Assembly: GCF_014066305.1 (NCBI RefSeq)
Contig: NW_023501061.1
Coordinates: forward strand, 186,001-250,000
Reading direction: 5' to 3'
Source of the DNA: Letharia columbiana
Lineage: Eukaryota; Ascomycota; Lecanoromycetes; Lecanorales; Parmeliaceae
DNA length: 64,000 bases
Shown here piece by piece: positions 10,640 to 25,284 of the stretch; position 1 is the first letter of the stretch, and each line of letters starts with the position of its first letter. Position numbers and translations under genes: made by a program. The notes below the pieces were generated by a model. The model saw nothing but the letters and a program-made list of their open reading frames with translations. It had not been told where the DNA came from and did not search any database.

Positions 10640-13012
10640 CCTTCGATAACTATATATTTTTAAAATATACTAATATATTTTTAAATTAGCGTATTATATA
10701 TATACGATTATATTCGATAATTATATTTTTACTTATTATATTAAATTTCGTTTTAAAAGTATATAAATTATAGATTAATTTATAATTTAAAATCTAATAT
10801 ACGCTAAGAATCTCTTCGATAATTATATATTTTTAAAATATATTAATATATATTATCTTATCTCTTAGTAAATAAAATATAGACTTAAAATATATAAAAT
10901 ATAGATATAATTTCATTTAATAACTCTATAATCTCGCTAAGTAAGAATTAAATATAGAATAATTAAAAAAAGTCTTTCTAGTTAGATAATTATCTTTCTA
11001 TCTATTATTTAATAGTCTTATAGCTAATATATCTACTACTATTATATAGTCTTTAATTATTATTAATACTTCTATTATTCTCGTTATTATCTCGTCTTCT
11101 ATTATAATAAGAAGAATAGTATTAAATAGTAATAAGAGCGATACTTATAGCTATCTTATTAAATAGAGAGTTATTTATAACTAAAATATAGCTATTATAG
11201 TTATAAAATATAACTATTAATTATAAAAATAAAAAATATCGCTATTATAGTTATAAATATCTATTATTTCTATATACTTAGCGTATATTAAGTCTTAAAT
11301 TATAGATTAATTTATAATTTATATATTTTTAATATATAATATCTTTTAATAAGTAAAAATATATTAATATATTTTAAAAATATATAATTATCGAAGAAGC
11401 TTTAAGTATATAGAAATAATAGATATAGAGATTATTATCGAAAGTTCTAAATATTAGAATTAGAACTTTAAAATTCTTAATATTCTTAATAAATATTTTA
11501 AATATTTTAAATATTAATACTTTATATAGTAGCGATATTACTATTATATATATAAAGTATAAATATATAAAGTATAGATATATAAAGTATAGATATATAA
11601 AGTATAGATATATAAAGAATATATATTAGTATATATAAAAGAATAAGATAGGGCTAAGCTTGAAAATCTTGAATTTATATATACAGCCAATTATTAATTT
11701 ATTAGGTCTACGCTTTTTAATTAGATACCGCGGGTAAATAGATTAGCATCCGCAACCATTAAAAAATAGGTATATATTATTAATATATAGAAAACTTTTT
11801 ATTTTCTATTAACTTTTTGAGTTTTAAATTTTGAATTTTAGAGGCAGTCTAGGCTTTCCGAATTTTTAAGAATTTTGAAATTTGGTCTTATGATTATTAA
11901 AGGCAAGGAATTCAAATATCTCTCACCAGAGTTCGCTCGACAGCCGGACAGCCCCAAAAAAAAAAAAAAAGGTACCATTATTTGATTTTAGAATAACTTT
12001 TTTATTTTCTATTAAAATTTAAATTTTTTTATTTAAATCATAGGTATAATGTGAGGTTTTAGATAAAAAGGAATTACTAAATTTAGTCTTATAGATATTT
12101 AAAGGTAAGGATTCAGATATCGCTCATCAAGATCGCTCACCAAAATTACTCGACAGCCCTAAAAAAATGATTATAAATTTATTTATATTTATGTACTTTA
12201 TATATATATAAAGTATATATATATAAAGTATATAATAGCGATATTACTATATATATATAAGATATATAATTATAATATTATTATATATATAATAGCGATA
12301 ATAGCGTATATCTAGATATATTATTAAAGTTATTCGTTTATAAGACGATAATAAATATCGAGAGAGCTATAAAGAAGAAAATAAGCGACTTTATAATTTA
12401 GCTAATCGAGTAAATTAGTATATATATAATTATATAAAATATCGTATATAGATTATAAAGCTATTTAAGAAATTTATTAAAATACTAGAAATATTAAGAA
12501 TATTAAGAATTTTAACGTATATTTAAAACTTTTAATAGTAATCTTCGTATTAACGATTATAATAGCGATATTTTATTTTTATAACTATAATAGCTATATT
12601 TTAATTATAAATAACTCTTTAATTAAAAAGATAGTTATAAGTATAGTTTTTATTATTACTTATTATTATTATTCTTATTATAATAAGTAAATATAAAGAA
12701 TATCTATTCTATCTAATTATAGCTATATTAAAGAAATTCTAAATAGCTATTCTATAGTTATATAAAGTACTTTTTATATATCTTTCTATATATTAATAGA
12801 TAGAAAGATAATTATCTCTAACGAGAAAGAATTTTTTAATTATTCTATATTCGATTCTTACTTAGCGAGATTATAGAATTATCGAACGAAATCGTATATA
12901 TATTTTATATATTTTTAAATATCTACTAGTACTATTTTAAGTCTACTTTTTATTTATTAAGAGGTAAGGTTATATATGTTAATATATTTTGAAAATATAT
13001 GATTATCGAAGG
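10640..13012. mobile_element. Nested long-inverted-repeat elements, RIP-mutated
   Basis: The terminus CTTCGATAATTATATATTTT, or variants of it, occurs near 10643 and 10807 on the plus strand and inverted near 11395 and 13008. Arms of roughly 430 bp (about 10805-11240 against 12560-13010) are reverse complements, including TAGATAATTATCTTTCTATC on the left arm and its complement on the right. The right boundary at about 13012 is sharp and abuts gene space. Unit B (11631-12180) is inserted in the interior. No transposase is recognisable. Confidence 0.6.
11631..12180 (+). repeat. Repeat unit B, copy 2 (about 550 bp)
   Basis: A homologue of 3477-4050 in the same orientation, clearly less RIP-mutated: it keeps CA and TG in CTCGACAGCC and ACAGCCAATTATTAATTT. 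It also contains a run of 15 A near 11947. It sits inside the long-inverted-repeat element, so it inserted later. Confidence 0.55.
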
Positions 13013-13464
13013 GAATGAGAATGGGGATTAGGTTAATAAATACCTAATAGAAGCCGTGAACTTGGTTCGGATGATGGCGTGAAAACAATATACTACTCTG
13101 TACGCTCGCAGCAGTACTAGGTATACCATCATGGAAGCTAAGCTCTGGGACGTGGACTCTTGTTTCTTGATGCATGGGAGGACGAGATTTTCGGACAGGT
13201 GTATACCTGGTATCTGATGGTATGGTGTGGTGTTGGATTATCATATCAGAGTATGGCCCTCGGATAGATGCTTTCCGTATGGGGAATTGCATGTTGGACG
13301 TCATGATTGAAATTGGCAGTTACATCACTTTCCCGCCACTTCACGTTCAAGCTCAGCTCACCTCAAGTGATGCTTCTCTTTCACCCTCAGTCGACTTTTT
13401 CGTCTTGGTGCTAACCAAGTCTTCCTCTCTTCTACACCCTTTTGTACCAACCATTTTCTTTTTA
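13013..13464. other. Catalase upstream region
   Basis: About 450 bp of normal base composition lies between the edge of the RIP block and the catalase start. It has CT-rich stretches near 13370-13460 (for example TTCCTCTCTTCTACACCC), as is usual just upstream of fungal start codons. The open frame running in from 13174 has no family support and is best read as leader. Confidence 0.5.
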
Positions 13465-16049
13465 ATGCAGACCGAGATGGCTTCCACCCTTTCTAATGGT
13501 CTCCAGAAGGTTATGGACGGCGCAGCTTTCCAAAATCCGAAGCTTGCCGATATCTCCAAGGACACCAAAGACTCCCATGACTCCAATGCTAGGCTTACTA
13601 CCGATTGGGGCAGCAAAGTGTCTGACACAGACCACTGGCTCACTGTCTCCACCGAAGATCAGTATGGCCCGGCATTGTTGGAGGATGGTCATGCACGAGA
13701 GAAGGTTAGCGCTGGTCTGCAGACCTACCCAGGAGATTACTGACCAGCAGTCAAGATACACCGATTCGATCACGAGCGTATACCGGAACGAGTAGTCCAT
13801 GCCCGCGGTGCCGGAGCATTCGGAACCTTCAAGCTCTACGAAAGCGCCCAAGACGTGACGAGTGCTGGGGTTTTGACAGACACTTCCCGAACCACACCAG
13901 TCTTCCTTCGGTTCTCCACGGTCCTTGGGTCGCGAGGTAGCGCCGATACAGTACGTGACGTGCGAGGCTTTGCCGTCAAGTTCTACACTGAGGAGGGCAA
14001 TTGGGATATCGTGGGCAACGACATTCCCGTCTTCTTCATTCAGGACGCCATTAAATTCACGGACTTGATCCACGCGGCGAAGCCTGAACCAGATGTTGAA
14101 GTTCCGCAGGCCCAGACCGCCCACAACAATTTCTGGGACTTCCAATACCTACACTCCGAAGCCACTCATATGTTCATGTGGGCTATGTCAGATCGGGGTA
14201 TCCCTCGGTCCTACAGAATGATGCAAGGGTTTGGTGTCAATACCTACACCCTCACCAACGCGAAGGGCGAGAGACACTTTGTAAAATTCCATTTCACACC
14301 AACCCTTGGCGTTCATTCTTTTGTGTGGGATGAGGCGTTGAAATTGGCTGGCCAAGACCCTGATTTTCATCGGAAAGATCTTTACGAGGCTATCAGTCAG
14401 GGAGTATTCCCTACATGGAAGTTCGGCATACAGACTCTCGAGGAATCACAGGAACATGACTTTGACTTCGACATCCTCGATGCGACCAAAGTCTGGCCCG
14501 AGGAAATGGTACCGATTAGGTACATTGGAGAGCTTGAACTTAATCGCAACGTTGATGAGTATTTTACTCAGACCGAGCAGGCTGCTTTCGCAACTGGCCA
14601 TGTCGTTCCTGGCATAGGTTTCTCCGACGATCCTCTCTTACAGGGAAGAAACTTTTCCTACTTCGATACTCAGGTTTCTAGACTCGGCATCAATTGGGAA
14701 GAGCTTCCCATCAATCGCCCCGTCTGTCCTGTTATGAACCAAAACAGGGATGGCCAAAAACGTCACACAATTACTAAGGGCAAAGCCAACTACTGGCCAA
14801 ACCGCTGGGAGTCTGCCCCGCCAGCCAAGCCTTCTGAGGGCGGATATGTCGACCATCCAGAAAAAGTGGCGGGAATTAAGACTCGTCTCAAATCTCAAAA
14901 ATTTAAGGATCACATCTCGCAAGCTCAACTTTTCTGGAACTCCCAAAGCCCGCCTGAGAAGATGCATTTGATCTCCGCCTTAGGCTTTGAACTCGACCAC
15001 TGTGATGACCCGGTCGTGTATAATAGAATGATCGAGCGTCTCTGCGATATTGACATCGAGCTTGCCCAAGCCGTGGCCGAGAAGGCAGGTGCGCCCACGC
15101 CAACTAAACAAGGCAAGCCAAACGCAGGCAACCAATCTGCGGGTCTAAGCATTACGGCCTACAACGCACCAAAGCCAACGATTGCCAGTAGACGTGTCGC
15201 TATCCTCATCGGCGACGGCTACGATCCGGTCGCCTTCAATGGAGTATATGCTGCTCTCAAGGCTGCAAAGGCCTTCCCCTTTGTCATTGGCCCCAAGCGC
15301 CAGACTGTACTTGCGGAAGGCGAGAGCAAAGGTATGTACATATTTGGGTCAACAGATTCATATTCGGCACCACTTTTCGCAAGACATACTATGAGAATGG
15401 AAAGCTCTTTAAACCCCTTCGAGCTGTCTCATTGCTCCAGGTTTTTCCATAAAGAAGGAGTGCTGACTCCGGAGTTTTTGTAGGTGGCAAAGGCGTTCAG
15501 CCAGACCATCATTTCGAAGGCATGCGCTCTACCATGTTCGATTCCATCTTTATTCCTGGAGGTCCTCACATTGAAACTCTGCGTAAGCAGGGCCGAGTGG
15601 TCCACTGTACGTGTTTTCGGAGTTCATATTACCTCTTTTGAACCAAATCTTAAGTCTTGAGACATGTGTTGGGAGTATTGACTCTCTAGACGTGTTCCAA
15701 GGCTCCCTATACCCTCTCAAACAAGCAAGACTGACTCTGAAATCATGAACCAGGGGTGCGTGAAGCGTTCGGTCATCTCAAGGCCATTGGTGCGACCGGC
15801 GAGGCTGTGAACCTTGTGAAAACAGCATGTGAGGTCGATGGTATGACTTTCTCTGCTGCTGGTAGTCACGATGTCGTCGACTCCTACGGTGTCGTCACTG
15901 CTGGAGCAGCGAAGCCTGAGTCATTCAAGGAAACCATCAACATGGCCAAGGGTGCGAAGGACTTCATCGATGTCTACACTTTCAACATCTCCCAACACAA
16001 GAACTTCGATCGTGAGATGGATGGACTTTCTTCCATGGTGGCTTACTAG
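13465..16049 (+). CDS. Large-subunit catalase
   Basis: Monofunctional haem catalase, 2 H2O2 to 2 H2O and O2, of the large-subunit (clade 2) type. Exons 13465-13704, 13756-15331, 15484-15606 and 15754-16049 join in frame to 744 residues, the usual length of this class. Distal His is about residue 95 in RVVHARG; the active-site Asn is near 168 in VGNDIPVFF; the proximal Tyr lies in GRNFSYFDTQVSRLG. From RRVAILIGDGYDPVAFNG onward comes the C-terminal class-I-glutaminase/DJ-1-like domain typical of large catalases. No signal peptide is seen, so it is probably intracellular, like conidial catalases (CatA/CAT-1 type). A second in-frame ATG at 13477 is an equally good start. Intron 1 is 51 bp and uses the CAAG acceptor at 13755, which alone restores REKIHRFDHERIPERV. 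It is convergent with the next gene. Confidence 0.95.
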
Positions 16050-16314
16050 ACGGAGCATAGACATTGTCTCAGCGAGAGAGAACAGCGTTAGCGACTTGAT
16101 TATTATGGCTTATTGTACATAGCAGAGCGACAATATCAAAATCGTGGCGATCACGCAACCAGAAGCTATATCTCGCTTGCTTCTATGTCTGATCGTTCTG
16201 CGAATAGATACACCTAGCCAACAGAGCCATCGAATGCCAGATTCAACTCCTTTGCAATGCCTTTGACTGCTACACTGTGTATGTCATGGATGCCTTCTCT
16301 ACCCGAACTCGCAT

Positions 16315-19300
16315 CTAGAAGAAAGCGCACCAGCCAATGTACATACTCGCCAATTTGAATGGATCTGTCGCCTGCTGGATTAACGCCTGCACATATCCTT
16401 CCACACTCAATGGTACACTTTCCATGGGCAACAAACCGTGAACCTTGTTCCTCACACTCTCTAGCACTCCCTCCGGCGTGTCCGGCACACCGGTAATGGC
16501 CTTCTTCTTCTTACCAATGAAATCAGTGGTCGGATCATAGAGAAAGGTCTCCAATATCGTCATTAACGTATCTTCATTCTGGCGGAGGATGCCAAGCGTG
16601 AGCTCGCAAGACTTGCGGAACGGCCCTTCATAACCATAAGCGCCGAACGCATCTACCATGTTGTGTGTGAGGCGGAAGGGGACCAGCTCTGGTTTCTCAA
16701 AGGTGAGGCCTTTGTCGAAGAGACAGTTGAAGTCGACGTGGAAGGTGCCTCCATTGCTTTCTTCAAACAAAACGTTCTCGCCATGGCGATCCCCTAGTCC
16801 AAGGACATGTCCGACAATGGACATCACAGCGCACGAACGAGTATAACGCAGGCGAGCATTGAACCATGCCCCAGGCTCGGGAAACATCTCAACGAACCAT
16901 TCATGAAAGACAGGAGGAAAAGTGAGTATGATTCTGTCAGTGAAGATGGAAAGCTTGCCAGGAGACGTCACGGATTCGTTAAGTAGGTTGCGCAAATCGC
17001 CGTAGTTGATCGGCACGTTCTTTTGCTTGTAGCCGTTCAAGAGAATCTCACGTAGAGTTTTGAGATTGTCTACCCATTCAATCAGACCGCATTCTTCATT
17101 CAAGGGCGTTACAGCATATGTTTTGATGTAAAGCCGGCGTTTGCTGGATTCAGCGTCTTTCTTCAGAGAGCGGTTGATCATGGCGTTGAATTCCATCAAA
17201 CGTTGATCCTTGCGAAGATCATCTTTCGGTTTGCAAAGAAGAGCGTAGACATGGCCATCAGAGCCTCGGATACTGATCTTCCTCGGTCGCTGGAGAGAAT
17301 TCAAAACCACCACATCATCTAGGAAGGACGATATGTGAACGTAGTCTTTGCTATTGAACGCCTTGTGAGTCCTTATATTCATACTGTCATTCGTCGGAAG
17401 ACTGGCAGTCAAAGATGACTCGAGCGGTATTGCGAGCTTAGAAGAAGCCGTCTTGTGGTTGAAGCCAAGATCCTTGGTCAGACTGACCATCGTAGGCTTG
17501 TTAGGAATATTGCCCTCGCAAACATGCAGTAACTGGTCGGTTAATCTCTGTCCCTGAGTGACCAGTGTCTTCAGCTCTATTCCAGTCGAGTCTGCCTTGG
17601 ATTTCTTCGCGTTCTCCAGTATTCTCGTCAAGCAAGCCATGCCTCTACTCGCCCTCTCTTTGGAAAATGATTTGACTACGGCTAGCAAAGTCCAAAGTGC
17701 TTGTGCCGTGTGCTGAGTCACGACTTTGGTCACAATGTCAACAAGGAGATTGTAGATAGCTAAATTTGGATGACATATCCGAGCCACGATCTGGGACAGT
17801 GCAGTATACCAAGCAAAAGCCGGTAGGCGGTCAATATATTTCCTCATCTGTGAATTACAAGCTTCGAGGAGCTTTCTTCGCTGTGCCATCGTGTGGCTTC
17901 TAAAAGTTTCGTTTCCGTGCTTTGGATCCAAAGGCTGTTCGGTTTCGAATCCCAAATCCAACCACAGCGTTAGAATCCTTGGCATAGTCTGATATATGTA
18001 TTTTGCCCCGAAGGCTAGCGATCGGAGATAGTTTTCGATCACCAATTTGGCAGTCTCGCCTTGTATAAAAGTCTGAGCCTGTTTCCCAGGTGGTTTCGCT
18101 TTCTCTGACTCCAGGAGCTTGTTGTAATGCTTTCCGAGATAGTAGTGACCCTTCTCCCATCTGTTATGAAATTCGGCAGCTCTATTGTACTGATGGATGA
18201 TCACATCGGATTGAGTTTGTCCGGCTCTGTCGATCCACTTTGCTAGCAGTAGATGAGCTCTCGCCTTTAGCAGGTTTTGCTGTTGCTGCAGGCCCGGGGG
18301 TTTTGTCGCTAAGGATTCGTTTGCCTCAATGTAGTCATGAGATCTAAAAGCATTGGCACCAATGGCGCCTTCTAGACTTTGGATCGCTTTGCGATGATTG
18401 CCTTCTCTCCATAGAAGACGAGAATGCTCTATCGTTGCTGATGCATCGCCGAGCTGAGACGCATGAAGGACGGCGTTGAAGGCTTGGTGCGTGAAGCCAC
18501 CTTTGCGAGCTAGTTTCGCGCTTGTCAACCAAGCAGACGCGATGTCAGCGTTCGAGAAATGACGCCTTGTAAGGTCAGTCAATGTCATTCAAGAGATGAG
18601 GTGTCTTACTTGGAAAGCTGCATTGCCGCCCTTCTAAGTCCCAACAAGTACTGTTTATCGGACACGAAAGGCCCAAGCACGTCCAATCGTTGGTCCATGG
18701 ATGACACTAGGCTGGATTTCATGTTTTTGTCCATGTCTCCGGCACCGCCAATCATTTCCATCTCGGCGAGTGCGTGGAACTTCACTAGCGAGTCATGGCA
18801 CCCTTGTAGTGACGTTGTGTTCGTTGTCGATAAACCTCTTGCAGTGTTGCGTCTTAGCTGATTTAAAATGGCGGAGAATTGACTGTTATTTTCCTCGGAA
18901 AGTGCCAACAGAGCCCGTCCAATCCCCACATTGAAATCTCCGTCCGAAGCTTCCGTGGACATTGACAGGTAGCCTTTCAGTTTATCCCACTTCCCAGTCA
19001 CCCAAGAAGCCTCTGTGGAAAATGGTAGAGACAGAATGTTGGTCGCATATGACTGTTGGAAGCCCTCAACTTGATTCAACAGAACATCTTCGACAAAATC
19101 AGCACTAAGACCTCACCATTCTGTAAAATGCTTCCCTTACCATGCTGGCCAGACTCTTTGAGACATGTGAGAAGGTTGAATTGGACATCAAAATCCTTTG
19201 GCTTCTCTGTAAGGAGGATTTCGTACCAGCTCTGAGCTGCGGTCCATCTTCCCGCCTTGCGATGCTCCAGGATCTGCTGATCTATATTAAGGACTTGCAA

Positions 19301-22300
19301 ATGAGCCGAAATGCCTTCGATACCGTCGGGTTCGTCGATCTGTGTGTAAATCTCCTGAAGTCGTTCATACAAGGGTTCCAAATCAACACCTTGGTTTGCA
19401 TTTCGATCCTCATCTCGTTGTTGCCTGATGAATTGCTCCCAATGAAAGAGTGCGCGGGAGAAAGATTTACATTCTACGGCCCGGCGGGATATCACGTCCG
19501 CGGGTATCAGTGCAAGGACTGTATCCACACTTTGTATCTGCACAATTTCCCGCTCAAGGTCGGCTTCGGACGGTATTCGACCTGCCCTTGTTCCTGCGCT
19601 TTTCGCATTGGCATTTTCTTTTTTCTTCTCTTGCATCCAACGCGAAAGGTAATCGAGGACTTGAAAGACGGTCTATACACAGGGATCAGCAGGTAGCGCT
19701 GGAGAACATTCGTGTCTCACCTACCTGGCTGCAAAGGATTGTGCTATCCTTAGAATGACCCTGTTCTGGCAAAGATTCATGCAATACAAGGAGAAGCTCT
19801 CGACCGATTTCTAGCTTCTCACGATCGTTACCGTTGATGATAACATTCAAGCAAGCAAATGGTAGGAGGAAGTTCGATATGGATATATCCTGAAATCGAA
19901 TAATCCGACTGAGAACCGAGAAGATGGTCTGTACCTTGCCATCTCCTACTTTCCTCTTGAGGAGGTCAAAGGTGAACGTCCGGAGCCATTGCCCATGACC
20001 CATCTTTGCATCATACAAAGGGTAGGTAGAGGGTAGCTGCGATATCCCAGCGGTGACGAAATATTTGGAATTAGTAAAGGGCATCAAAGTTGTCCTCACT
20101 GATTCCGGGAGCGATACCCATCTGCGATAGTTCGCGTCAAATGGGGCATCACGTGGGCGAGGCCTCACAGATTCTTTGATCTCTGAAATGCTTAACAATT
20201 CTTGCATGGCATATGCCAAGAAGCCCTGACTTCTTGAATTGGTTGCCGAGAGAAAGGCTTTGACCAAAACTTCACGAAGGAAGAAGATTACAAAGTCATT
20301 TGTCTCGTCGTCCCTGCCAAAGTTGGAAAGGACCAGTATCTCCTTTTTCTCCCGGACCGCTTCAATGCGCGTGGGGTCCAAGCATCCCACAAGTCCTATG
20401 CACTTGGCACAAAGAATAGATATCTCTGGATGCGTATTATTGAAAAGCACGGAGGTATCCAGGATGGACCGAGCCAGTTGGCCCACGACAGGGTCAGGTT
20501 GTTCACTGTTGGCGGTCTCATGCAGAAAGCCTTGATTTTCCACCAGGTACTCGGCGAGCTCAGAAAGAGCTCGGAAGACAACCGTCACATTTTCGTTTTG
20601 GCATCGTTGGCTGAAAGCTTGATAGTGGTGTTTTATACCCATCCTAGCCTTCAGCCCGCCCAGTTCTTCCTCGAATTTGGCCATTAATGGTACAGGGGCA
20701 AGCGAGGGTAGGGTGTGTACGATGTCGCATATCATAGATGAATGGGATTTCAGGAGATAACTAATCATCTCGTATGCCTCTTTCTGGATGTCGGCCACAA
20801 ACGAGTCCCAATGCTGAACGATAATGGCAAACGTAGGGTCTACAAGCGTTGCAATGTCGTCTTCCCCAAGGGTAGTCATCATAACAATCCAAGCCTTAAA
20901 GCCTTGATTGGAAAGAGCTTTAATTTCGATCGCGGATCGAAGACATGCGCATATCTACAAGTAACGTTCACTTAATCGAAGCGCCTAGGAAGTGGAAATG
21001 TGAGGAGCTTACCTGTGGCAGACCGTTGCTGACATGGCTTTTTGCAAGCTTTATCATTTCGCGAATCGCGCCCAAACATCTAGTCTTCTCGAGGATAGGT
21101 TGTGGACCTTTCCCATCGTTTATTGTATCGGCAAGAAGAGCCATGATACCCAGCACGTGGGTCTCGAAGAATGGACCGATCGAATCCATCTTACGAGCTG
21201 TTCCTCGGCCAGCAATCGATCTACCATGGGTAATGTCGGCGAGAAAATGGAGGGCTTGATGAGCCTTCAACGGATTAGATCTCACGCTTACAGATCTTCC
21301 AAAGGGTCCGCTTACCTTGGGCCTCTTTGCTTCATCATTCTCACCTGCAGCCCTCAATAATTCAGACGCTGTTGATTGTGGCTCCGATTTGAGCAATTCG
21401 GCACAATTCACGTTGCCGAACTCTGGAGAAACAGCATTGAGTAAGCCCATGACTAGACTCTCTACATCGCTAGAAGTTCGGAGCAGTATACATGAAAGAA
21501 TCGCAGCCAAATTGTTGTGTTCCCTGCACAGCACCATGATCGACTGTCCACAAGCGTCGGCAATTCGTTGTAATACGTCCTGCTTCTTCGTCAAGACAAA
21601 GAAAGGGACTGTGTGTACTTGAGTCATGGAAAGGAAGTCAGAAACACTCATCGCCAACAAGTCTGAGATCTGCTGCGCAATCTGGGGACGGCGGTGTATA
21701 TCTTGTACCACTGTTACCGCAATGGTACGCCAGTACGGAGCAAACAGCTTCATTGCTGAAAAATGGGAATGATTAGATATCTTTTGAATCTGTAATGCAT
21801 TAACAATATGTGGATTGGATCTGTATAGTAGGCCCTTACCTCATCATACGCAAGTCCAGATATTAATGCATTAGTGTGGCCTAAGTATTCCACAAGTTTC
21901 AGAAGAACAATATTCATCTCGTCACCACCAGAGATCCTATAAATTGATCAGCACTGGGAACGAATCCATGACTTGCCAACATACCGAGCAATTTGGCCCC
22001 AGGCGAGTATGCACGTTTCCTGCAGTGCAAGATCGTTTTTTTCTGAAAGAGTACGCAAGAAATCCAGGACAACGTGTCGATTTTTGAGGATTATGGAAGG
22101 TTTGAGAGTGCCCTGCATGAAGACTGGCAATGTCCGTCTAATACTTGTCAGTAGAGCGCTTACCAAATCAACTTGTTTTGACTGACCCAGCCGCAATGCG
22201 CAATTCCCGTATAGAACTTTGCAAGGCTTGTAAGCACCATTGGCCATACGCGGACATTGTCAGGTTCAAGTGCTCTTCCTTTGCGGTATGAGACAACAAA

Positions 22301-24334
22301 CGTTTTAGAGCCAGCGTAGCTGCGACACGAGGTCTTCGAAATTTTTGGGTTTTGGGCAATTTGATTAGGCTGAGTATGGTGGAAAACGCCTCTTCCGACC
22401 CGGAACATTCCCACTGTGTTGATATACTGTTGTCCCTCATGTCCGCGTCACAGATGTAGCACTTGTTATTTACTGGTCGTCGATATTCGCTAATCAAGGT
22501 CTCTGGCAAAGCTTGGGCGCTTGCGCAAGCCAGTTGCCCAATCGCAGCACATAAGGAACACTGTTCCTCCTCAGAAAGCCTTGGAAAGCAGTCGCTATCA
22601 AACGTTAGCACCTCCATCAGAAGACAGGCATGGCGGTCACCTACACCGCATTCCGACTAAGGCCTATAAGCGCGGTGTTATCGGGAAGACCCAACAAGCT
22701 GTAGATCTTGCTCACGATGCTTGATCGCACGTCGTTCATGGTTTGACCACCATTGACAGTGGCCAGGCGTGCTCTCTTTGACGGTCTTTCGAGGTCATGA
22801 TTGTCTGTGTCGGGCACAGGATTGCAGAAGTAGCTGTGGCTGGTTTGCTGAATTTCCGAATCTTCAAATGACGGCATTCGACTTAAGGGCAGCAAGCGCA
22901 AGTTCTGTAGCGGATTTTGCTCGTGGAGCGAGATTATCAAGGATATAGCGTACTGTGAGGTTTGCAAATCAGTAGCTGTCAGTAAGAGCATCTGCTTGCG
23001 CGTACCTGGAGATCTTGACCAAATGCGTCGAAACGCTTGTGATCTTTTCTTACTTCGAGAAGATTTGATAGTGTGTTCCCCGCAAAGCTTCGAAGCCTAG
23101 GCCCCCACTTTGAATCAGTGAGAGCAAGATCGAAAACCATGAGACAAAGTCTTTTTTCAACGGGAGACGGTAAAGGTAATGAGTCCGCGACAAGAAAAGT
23201 CGTTGTGATCTGCGAGTACAATGTTGACACCCTGGTCACGACTGCTGAGCGAGAATCGAAGCCCGAGGTACGGGTGAAAAACGCGCGAATACGATCCAGA
23301 AAGGATATTACACTCGACAAGGTGCTTTCAGCGTAGTCAAGCTGGCCGCCTTCGGGAGCTATTGCGCCCCAAAATCGAGTCAATGTGTTCAAGGTCCAGC
23401 TGTCCTCGGAAGTAAGAAAATCAATATTCGACATGACACCTGGCCTGCATGAGGAAGGTGTAGTGAAAAATGTTAGAAGGCACATTGTCGTATCGAATAT
23501 TTGTCTTTTGTGTCTGAAAAATACTTGAATAGCATCCTGCAACTCATTTGGTGGCAGATCCCGCGGGCAGAGTCCGGAAATTGTCGCTCCAGAAGGCACA
23601 TGATATGGGGGCATGTTGGGGTTTGCAGCCAGATCAGAAGTCTTTGTTTCGAGATGGGACAAAAGGTCTTCAGGATATTACGTGAGCTGGTGATGCACGC
23701 GAAGGGGCGGATACGCATGCTAACCGTTGGTGCACCCTTTCATGTATGTCAGAATTGGATGTAAGTTCATCCTTCTAACATGCGTCTTTCTCTCGGTGAC
23801 AAGAAAAGTCGTAAAGATGCGGAGAACCCCCTCTATTGTCTCGCTATCTTGTAGGCACCCGGTCAAAGCCAGGAGCTTCGGCAGAAGCCATAGATACAAG
23901 GGACCAATCGGCCGCGGGTCTGGTCCGTGGAATTGGGGAGCAGCAAACAGAACTTCAGGATTCCTCTTGATAGTGAAGTTTATGGCAGTCAAACTGTCAG
24001 CAGCGTGTCTAGATAGTTCAGTCTTACCATTGAACGGGTCGTCCGAGCTTATCTTTTCAAGGCCGGCTTTCACGATCACATAGATCAGCTTGCAATCCAC
24101 GTCACTGTCTGTTTCGAGCGGTTCTGCGTGAAAAATTTGTCCACTTTCAGTACCAAGGATTTCTCGAAGCAGCTGGCGAAATGTCTCTACATCTTGAGTT
24201 CTGGGATGCTTCTTCCCATCTGTGAAATGGCTGACAAGCTGTGCTGCAAGAGTGGACTGTGGTGGCTCCGCGTTCTGGGAAAGTTCTTTGAGTACAGGAC
24301 GTCCTGACCCACTGTTTCCCACGTCTCGAGCCAT
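16315..24334 (-). CDS. Mec1/ATR-type PI3K-like checkpoint kinase
   Basis: Serine/threonine kinase that senses RPA-coated single-stranded DNA and starts the replication/DNA-damage checkpoint (orthologues Mec1, Rad3, UvsB, mus-9, ATR). About ten exons, roughly 2,450 residues. A helical N-terminal solenoid starts at 24334 (MARDVGNSG, then PPQSTLAAQLVSHF, a common fungal start). The UME domain is in exon 20968-21753 (GPFFETHVLGIMALLADTIN). The FAT region spans about 18000-20900. The kinase domain in the last exon has KISIRGSDG, the catalytic loop GHVLGLGDRHGENVLF and the metal-binding VDFN. FATC ends in LASMYIGWCAFF. UME plus the YIGWC-type tail separates it from Tel1/ATM and TOR. One intron, about 18563-18607, joins QLSK to RHFSNADIAS in frame. 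Divergent from TAD2 across 234 bp. Confidence 0.93.
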
Positions 24335-24568
24335 ATCAGCATAAGGTCTTCCCTTGATATCAGGTTTACTTCGCTGTCAGTCATGGCTAGAGTATGGAAT
24401 ACACGACGCGTCTCCATCGCTTGGCGCCCGGTGTTGAAAGAGACATCGGAAGCGCGGCCGCAAAGTCCGCAGCCCTACAAAAACAGGCATGATTATTGCT
24501 CTTGGTTCAAAGGTCCAAGGCGTTCACAAATGAGACCACTAAGTGCGTGACATTGAGGACTGATCATC
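24335..24568. promoter_or_regulatory. Short divergent promoter region ATR / TAD2
   Basis: Only 234 bp separate the divergent start codons, so the two genes probably share a bidirectional promoter. It includes a GCGGCCGC-containing patch near 24456. No named factor site can be assigned with confidence. Confidence 0.4.

Positions 24569-25284
<716 letters not shown>

Noticed and set aside
13044..13464. Open frame running into the catalase start, and a minus-strand ORF here
   Set aside because: Catalases of this class begin near the MQTEMAST segment; the upstream translation has no family resemblance and covers a CT-rich leader.
13462..14145. 227-codon minus-strand ORF inside catalase
   Set aside because: Antisense shadow of a highly conserved catalase exon; no family match.
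16315..18588. Tel1/ATM or TOR as identity of the PI3K-like kinase
   Set aside because: The UME domain upstream and the YIGWCAFF tail fit Mec1/ATR; no FRB-like segment or Tel1-specific N-terminal block was seen.
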